Shown one piece after another: positions 60,207-64,000 of a stretch of 64,000 nucleotides of DNA. The position numbers and the translations under genes are program-made. Position 1 is the stretch's first letter. Every line of letters starts with the position of its first letter. Origin of the DNA: BOG-908 sp965198855. GTDB taxonomy: Bacteria > Pseudomonadota > Alphaproteobacteria > Acetobacterales > Acetobacteraceae. The notes below the pieces were generated by a model that saw only the letters and a program-made list of their open reading frames with translations, was not told where the DNA came from and did not search any database. The stretch is taken from positions 1,364,001-1,428,000 of the forward strand of contig CBDAPZ010000001.1 of assembly GCA_965198855.1 (NCBI GenBank). Direction: 5' to 3'.

Positions 60207-61163
60207 ATGACACATCGCATCGGCATCGACTTCGGCGGCACCAAGATCGAGATCGTTGCCCTCGCTACCGACGGTTCGGTGTCACTACGCCGCCGGGTTC
60301 TGAACCCCCGCAGCTATGAAGGATCGCTTCGTGCCGTGGTCGAGCTGGTGCAGGCCGCCGAGGCCGAACTCGGCGTGCGATGCAGCGTCGGCGTGGGCAT
60401 TCCCGGCGCCGTCAGCCCTGCCACCGGCCTGGTGAAGAACGCCAATTCCGTGTGGCTCAACGGTCACCCGCTCGACCACGACCTGACCACAGCTCTGGCA
60501 CGTGCGGTGCGGGTGGAAAACGATGCCAATTGTTTTGCCCTTTCCGAAGCGGCCGACGGTGCGGGTGCCGGCAAGCGGGTGGTGTTCGGGGTGATCCTCG
60601 GCACCGGCTGTGGCGGCGGGATCGTGGTGGATGGCGTGGTGCTGCCGGGGCTGCATCGCGTCGCGGGCGAATGGGGGCACACCCCGTTGCCCTGGCCTGA
60701 AGCCAACGAATTGCCGCCGATACCCTGCTTCTGCGGGCGTGCCGGTTGTCTGGAGCGCTATATTTCCGGTCCGTCTTTGGCCGCCGCGTGCGACGGTGCC
60801 GGCCATGAGGATTCCCGCACGCTGACCGCGCGTGCCGCCGCCGGCGATCTGCTGGCGCGTGGCGCCCTGGCGCGCCATGCCGACCAGGTTGCGCGCGGCC
60901 TCGCCGTGGTGGTGAACATTCTCGATCCGGACGTGATCGTCATCGGCGGCGGCCTGTCGAACATGCCCCATCTCTACACCGACGTCCCGCCGCTGCTGGC
61001 CCGCTACACGATCGCTGCGGATGCGCGCACGCCGATCCTGCGCAACCTGCATGGCGACAGCTCCGGCGTGCGCGGTGCCGCCTGGCTTTGGCCTAACACC
61101 GCGGATCAAAGGAAAGACACCGGGTCCACATCCACATCCACCCGCACTCCCCGCGCCACCTGA
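60207..61163 (+). CDS. ROK family sugar kinase (fructokinase-like)
   Basis: This 318-residue ROK protein phosphorylates a sugar with ATP. Seen here: IGIDFGGTKIEIVAL (phosphate 1 loop), GIPGAVSPATGLVKNANS, VENDANCFALSEA, VILGTGCGGGIVVDG, EWGHTPLPW and the zinc-binding IPCFCGRAGCLERYISGP. These fit Mak-type fructokinase best. The Thr/Ser-rich C-terminal tail is read through the 3' end of the convergent priA gene, a 58-base overlap, and may be dispensable. Confidence 0.92.
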   Translation: MTHRIGIDFGGTKIEIVALATDGSVSLRRRVLNPRSYEGSLRAVVELVQAAEAELGVRCSVGVGIPGAVSPATGLVKNANSVWLNGHPLDHDLTTALARAVRVENDANCFALSEAADGAGAGKRVVFGVILGTGCGGGIVVDGVVLPGLHRVAGEWGHTPLPWPEANELPPIPCFCGRAGCLERYISGPSLAAACDGAGHEDSRTLTARAAAGDLLARGALARHADQVARGLAVVVNILDPDVIVIGGGLSNMPHLYTDVPPLLARYTIAADARTPILRNLHGDSSGVRGAAWLWPNTADQRKDTGSTSTSTRTPRAT

Positions 61164-63331
61164 ACCTCGCCGAGCCAAGACCGAAGTATCGGCTGCACCG
61201 CAATCTCCCGCCGCGTCTTCAGCAACAACCGTCGGCGATGCCGCCCGCGCAAGATCGCCAGCGGCGCCGGCGCTGGACCCAGCACCAAAATCCCGTCACC
61301 TCGAGGCGCCAGAAGCCCCAGATCGCGCGCCGCGATATCGGCAGCCTCCGCCGTATCCGCGCTTACGATCAGCGCCGCCAGCCGACCGTAAGGCGGCCAG
61401 TTCCCCGGCCGGCGCGCTTCCGCCTCGCGCGCGTAGAAAGCCGCCAGATCATTCGCCACCAGCGCCTGCATCACCGGGTGCTCCGGTGAAAAACTCTGCA
61501 GCAGTACTTGCCCCGGCGCCTCCGCCCGCCCCGCGCGCCCCGCCACCTGGTGCAGAAGCTGCACCGTCCGCTCGGACGCCCGCAGATCGCCACCCGCGAG
61601 TCCCAGATCGGCATCCACCACCCCTACCAGGGTCAGATGCGGAAAATGCCAGCCTTTGGCGACGATCTGCGTGCCGATGATGATATCCACCTCGCGCGCC
61701 TCGATCGCCCGCGCCGCTTCAGCCGCCGCATGCGGCCCCGGCATGGTGTCGCTCGCCATCACCAGGCGACGTGCCTCCGGAAACAGGGCAGCGACCTCCT
61801 CGGTGATCCGTTCCACGCCCGGCCCGATCGGCGCCAACGTACCTTCCGCCTTGCACACCGGGCAGGTCGGCGGCAGCGCCTCGGCATGGCCGCAATGATG
61901 GCAGGTGAGCTTCTTCAGCGCGCGATGCTCCACCAGCCAAGCCGTGCAGTTCGGGCAGGCGAGCCGATGCCCGCAGGCACGGCACAAGGTCAGCGGCGCA
62001 TAACCGCGCCGGTTGAGAAAGAACATCACCTGTTCGCCCGCGGCGATGGTCTCCCGCGCTGCCTCGATCAGTTTGGGCGAGAGGAATTTGCCCCGCTCCG
62101 GGGCATCGTCGCGCAGATCGATCGCTTGAACACTCGGCAGCCGTGCGCCGCCATGCCGGATCGGCAGCGACAGATGCCGGTATCGCCCCGCCTCCACATT
62201 GGCCAGCGTCTCCAGGCTCGGCGTTGCACTTACCAATATAGCCGGCGCGCCTGAAAGCCGCGCCCGCACCACCGCCATGTCGCGCGCGTGGTACACCACG
62301 CCGTCCTCCTGCTTGAAGGCGGTCTCGTGCTCCTCATCCACCACCACCAAGCCGAGCTCGGTGAATGGCAGGAACAGCGCCGACCGCGCGCCCACCACGA
62401 CCCGTACCGTGCCATCCGCCACCGCCCGCCAGGTGATTTTGCGCACGCGCGAGGACAGATCGGAATGCCAAAGCGCCGGCGCCACCCCGAACCGCCGCTG
62501 GAACCTTCCCAGAAACTGCGCGGACAGCGCGATCTCCGGCAGCAGGATCAGCGCCTGCCGCCCCTGCTCCAGGCACGCCGCTACCCCCTCGAGATACACC
62601 TCCGTCTTGCCGGACCCGGTCACCCCATCGAGCAGTGTCACGCTGAACGCCGCCGCTTCCACCGCCGCCCGCAGTGCCACCGCAATCGCCGCCTGGTCTG
62701 TTGCCAGTTCCGCATGCACGTGCCTTGGATCGGGCCGAGCGAACGGTGCGGCCACGGGCACCGGCGTCGGCAGCAGAAACCCCGCTTGCGCCATTGCACG
62801 CACCACCGCCTGGCTCACCTCCGCCAGCCGCGCCAGATCCGCGCCCGACCGCGGCACCCGATCGGCGAGCACCGTCAACACACGCGCCCGCGCCTCGGTC
62901 AGCCGGCCTTCAGGCTGCGGATCCGCTGCAACAAACCCGGGCGCCGGCACGGGTGCTGCCAACGCGTTCGTGCGCAATGCCATCGCCAACACCTCGCCCG
63001 GCGCCGACAGCGTGTAAGCCGCCATCCAATCGACGAAATGCCGCAGCTCCGCCGTCATTGGCGGCGTGTCCAACCGGCCTGACAGAAATTTGAGCTTTGC
63101 CGCCGGCACTGAGGGCCCCGCCGGCGCATCCCACACCACGCCCACCTCCTGGCGCCGGTTCAGCGGCACCAGCACGATGTCCCCCGGCCGGAAATCCGCC
63201 CCAGGCGGCACCGCATAATCGAACGGCCCGGCAAACGGATACGGCAGCAGCACCGGCAACCGGCCCGCCACTGGCGCGGGCTCGAGCGTCGTGAACGCGA
63301 AGGTGGGGGTGTTCGGGTTTTCGTGCTGCAC
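61106..63331 (-). CDS. priA: Primosomal protein N', replication restart helicase
   Basis: PriA restarts stalled replication forks. The 741-residue protein has the N-terminal 3'-DNA-binding domain (LPYPFAGPFDYAVPPG), Walker A LLDGVTGSGKTEVYL, DEEH box VVVDEEHETAFKQEDG, and the zinc domain with paired cysteines (CRACGHRLACPNCTAW, LTCHHCGHAE, PTCPVCKAEG). IIIGTQIVAKGWHFPHLTLV and QVAGRAGRAEAPG follow. Start is GTG 63331. Its divergent neighbour begins only 25 bases away. Confidence 0.97.
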   Translation of the reverse strand: MQHENPNTPTFAFTTLEPAPVAGRLPVLLPYPFAGPFDYAVPPGADFRPGDIVLVPLNRRQEVGVVWDAPAGPSVPAAKLKFLSGRLDTPPMTAELRHFVDWMAAYTLSAPGEVLAMALRTNALAAPVPAPGFVAADPQPEGRLTEARARVLTVLADRVPRSGADLARLAEVSQAVVRAMAQAGFLLPTPVPVAAPFARPDPRHVHAELATDQAAIAVALRAAVEAAAFSVTLLDGVTGSGKTEVYLEGVAACLEQGRQALILLPEIALSAQFLGRFQRRFGVAPALWHSDLSSRVRKITWRAVADGTVRVVVGARSALFLPFTELGLVVVDEEHETAFKQEDGVVYHARDMAVVRARLSGAPAILVSATPSLETLANVEAGRYRHLSLPIRHGGARLPSVQAIDLRDDAPERGKFLSPKLIEAARETIAAGEQVMFFLNRRGYAPLTLCRACGHRLACPNCTAWLVEHRALKKLTCHHCGHAEALPPTCPVCKAEGTLAPIGPGVERITEEVAALFPEARRLVMASDTMPGPHAAAEAARAIEAREVDIIIGTQIVAKGWHFPHLTLVGVVDADLGLAGGDLRASERTVQLLHQVAGRAGRAEAPGQVLLQSFSPEHPVMQALVANDLAAFYAREAEARRPGNWPPYGRLAALIVSADTAEAADIAARDLGLLAPRGDGILVLGPAPAPLAILRGRHRRRLLLKTRREIAVQPILRSWLGEVQVARGVRVDVDVDPVSFL

Positions 63332-63356
63332 GGTTTGCTGTGTATCCTATCCCCGC

Positions 63357-63989
63357 ATGAGCGACGAAACCCCCACTCCCGACGCCGACCAGGTGAGCGC
63401 CTATCTGCGCGCCCACCCGGATTTCCTCGCCGACCACCCGGAGCTCTACGCCAGCCTCTCGCCGCCCCATCGCGTGCACGGCAAAATCTTCGCCGACCAC
63501 ATGCAGGCCATGCTGCACGCCGCCCGCAAACACGCGGCCGACATGGAAGCCAAATCCGACGCGATCCTCAACGCCGGCCGCGCTGCCGCTGCCATCTCCG
63601 AACGGGTGCAAACCGCCATCCTCGCCATGCTCGCAGTACCCGACCCGGTGGAATACGTCGCCGAAGCCCTCCCCGGCCTCCTCGGCGTAGACGCTGCCAC
63701 TTTGGCCTGCGAATGGCCCCGCCCCCGCTGGCGCACCCTTCCTCCCGGCGCCATAAAAACCATGCTGCGCAACCGCCCTGTCGTGTTCCGCGACCGCCCC
63801 GCCGACGCAGCCCTCCTGCACGCCGAAGCCGCTTTGCTCGCCGAACGCGATATCCTGATCCTGCTGCCGGGCGAACAGCCTGCCTTGCTGGCTTTAGTAA
63901 GCCGCGACGCCGCGCTGCTGCCGGCGAGCCAGGGGCTGCAGGCGCTGGCTTTTTTAGGGCGGGTGCTCGCTCAACAACTTAAGACATGA
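63357..63989 (+). CDS. DUF484 family protein
   Basis: A 210-residue protein of the DUF484 family, a GAF-like domain of unknown function often encoded beside xerC and dapF. Typical are the N terminus (DQVSAYLRAHPDFLADHPEL) and the mid part AISERVQTAILAMLAVPDPV, then LLPGEQPALLALVSRD and the end LAFLGRVLAQQLKT. The ATG at 63357 is chosen since upstream codons overlap priA. The next gene would lie outside the window. Confidence 0.85.
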   Translation: MSDETPTPDADQVSAYLRAHPDFLADHPELYASLSPPHRVHGKIFADHMQAMLHAARKHAADMEAKSDAILNAGRAAAAISERVQTAILAMLAVPDPVEYVAEALPGLLGVDAATLACEWPRPRWRTLPPGAIKTMLRNRPVVFRDRPADAALLHAEAALLAERDILILLPGEQPALLALVSRDAALLPASQGLQALAFLGRVLAQQLKT

Positions 63990-64000
63990 CTGCTGGAAAG

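Noticed and set aside
59859..60215. A minus-strand open frame of 118 codons
   Set aside because: No family, no ribosome site, and its 5' end overlaps the start of the ROK kinase gene on the other strand.

Overview
The window is high-GC chromosomal DNA from an anoxygenic phototrophic alphaproteobacterium, most likely a member of the Acetobacteraceae. Reasons: an alphaproteobacterial photosynthesis gene cluster (crtC-crtD divergent from crtE-crtF-bchC-bchX-bchY-bchZ-pufB-pufA-pufL-pufM-pufC), PpsR/CrtJ-type operators, alphaproteobacterial gene neighbourhoods (purD/xseA, fabI-aroC, gyrA-coaD-ppi, atpHAGDC) and the A/T-rich and GC-rich intergenic repeats that I associate with Acetobacteraceae. 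The L-subunit residue equivalent to L168 is His, not the Glu known from Acidiphilium, so ordinary Mg-bacteriochlorophyll is expected. The species cannot be named from sequence alone.

Layout. 1-8984: purine synthesis (partial purD), exonuclease VII (xseA), a GFA-like protein, a sulfotransferase, a radical-SAM/UdgX DNA-repair pair and a GT61-like glycosyltransferase. 8992-14965: stress protein, pdxH, fabI, aroC, an unknown gene, a GST and an orphan formate dehydrogenase delta subunit. 14974-25413: a giant three-domain glycosyltransferase, the leucyl/arginyl-tRNA-protein transferase bpt, a penicillin acylase homologue, an MFS transporter and a nuclease-helicase fusion. 25439-32561: an oxidoreductase group (DapB-like and two SDRs), then a tight three-gene operon (Tat-exported DUF885 protein, ornithine-cyclodeaminase-like protein, and an ammonia-lyase homologue lacking the Ala-Ser-Gly cofactor triad). 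32628-37255: tRNA-Lys, two cyclophilins, coaD, gyrA. 37486-50610: the photosynthesis cluster. 50693-53045: RlmM-like methyltransferase, DUF423 protein, proline iminopeptidase. 53249-58179: F1-ATPase operon. 58401-63989: a di-iron desaturase-like gene, an unknown gene, a ROK sugar kinase, priA and a DUF484 protein.

How it works together. The crt/bch/puf block encodes late carotenoid steps, the chlorophyllide a reductase and dehydrogenase steps to bacteriochlorophyll a, the LH1 antenna and the reaction centre with its tetrahaem cytochrome. Perfect TGT-N12-ACA sites lie in the crtD/crtE intergenic region and as a tandem pair 8 bp apart before bchC, implying redox/light repression by PpsR/CrtJ. 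Transcription probably reads from bchC into puf, with hairpins before pufB and between pufA and pufL tuning mRNA levels.

Two dispersed repeat families are obvious: ten copies of an A/T-rich hairpin element of about 40 bp between genes, one inside the atp operon, and three GC-rich elements of 75-155 bp. The most unusual signals are the ammonia-lyase homologue without its cofactor triad in an uncharacterised operon, two genes (crtC and the RlmM-like gene) whose only nearby initiator is a CTG overlapping the upstream stop as CTGA, and a perfect 28-bp inverted repeat that forms the 3' ends of two convergent genes.
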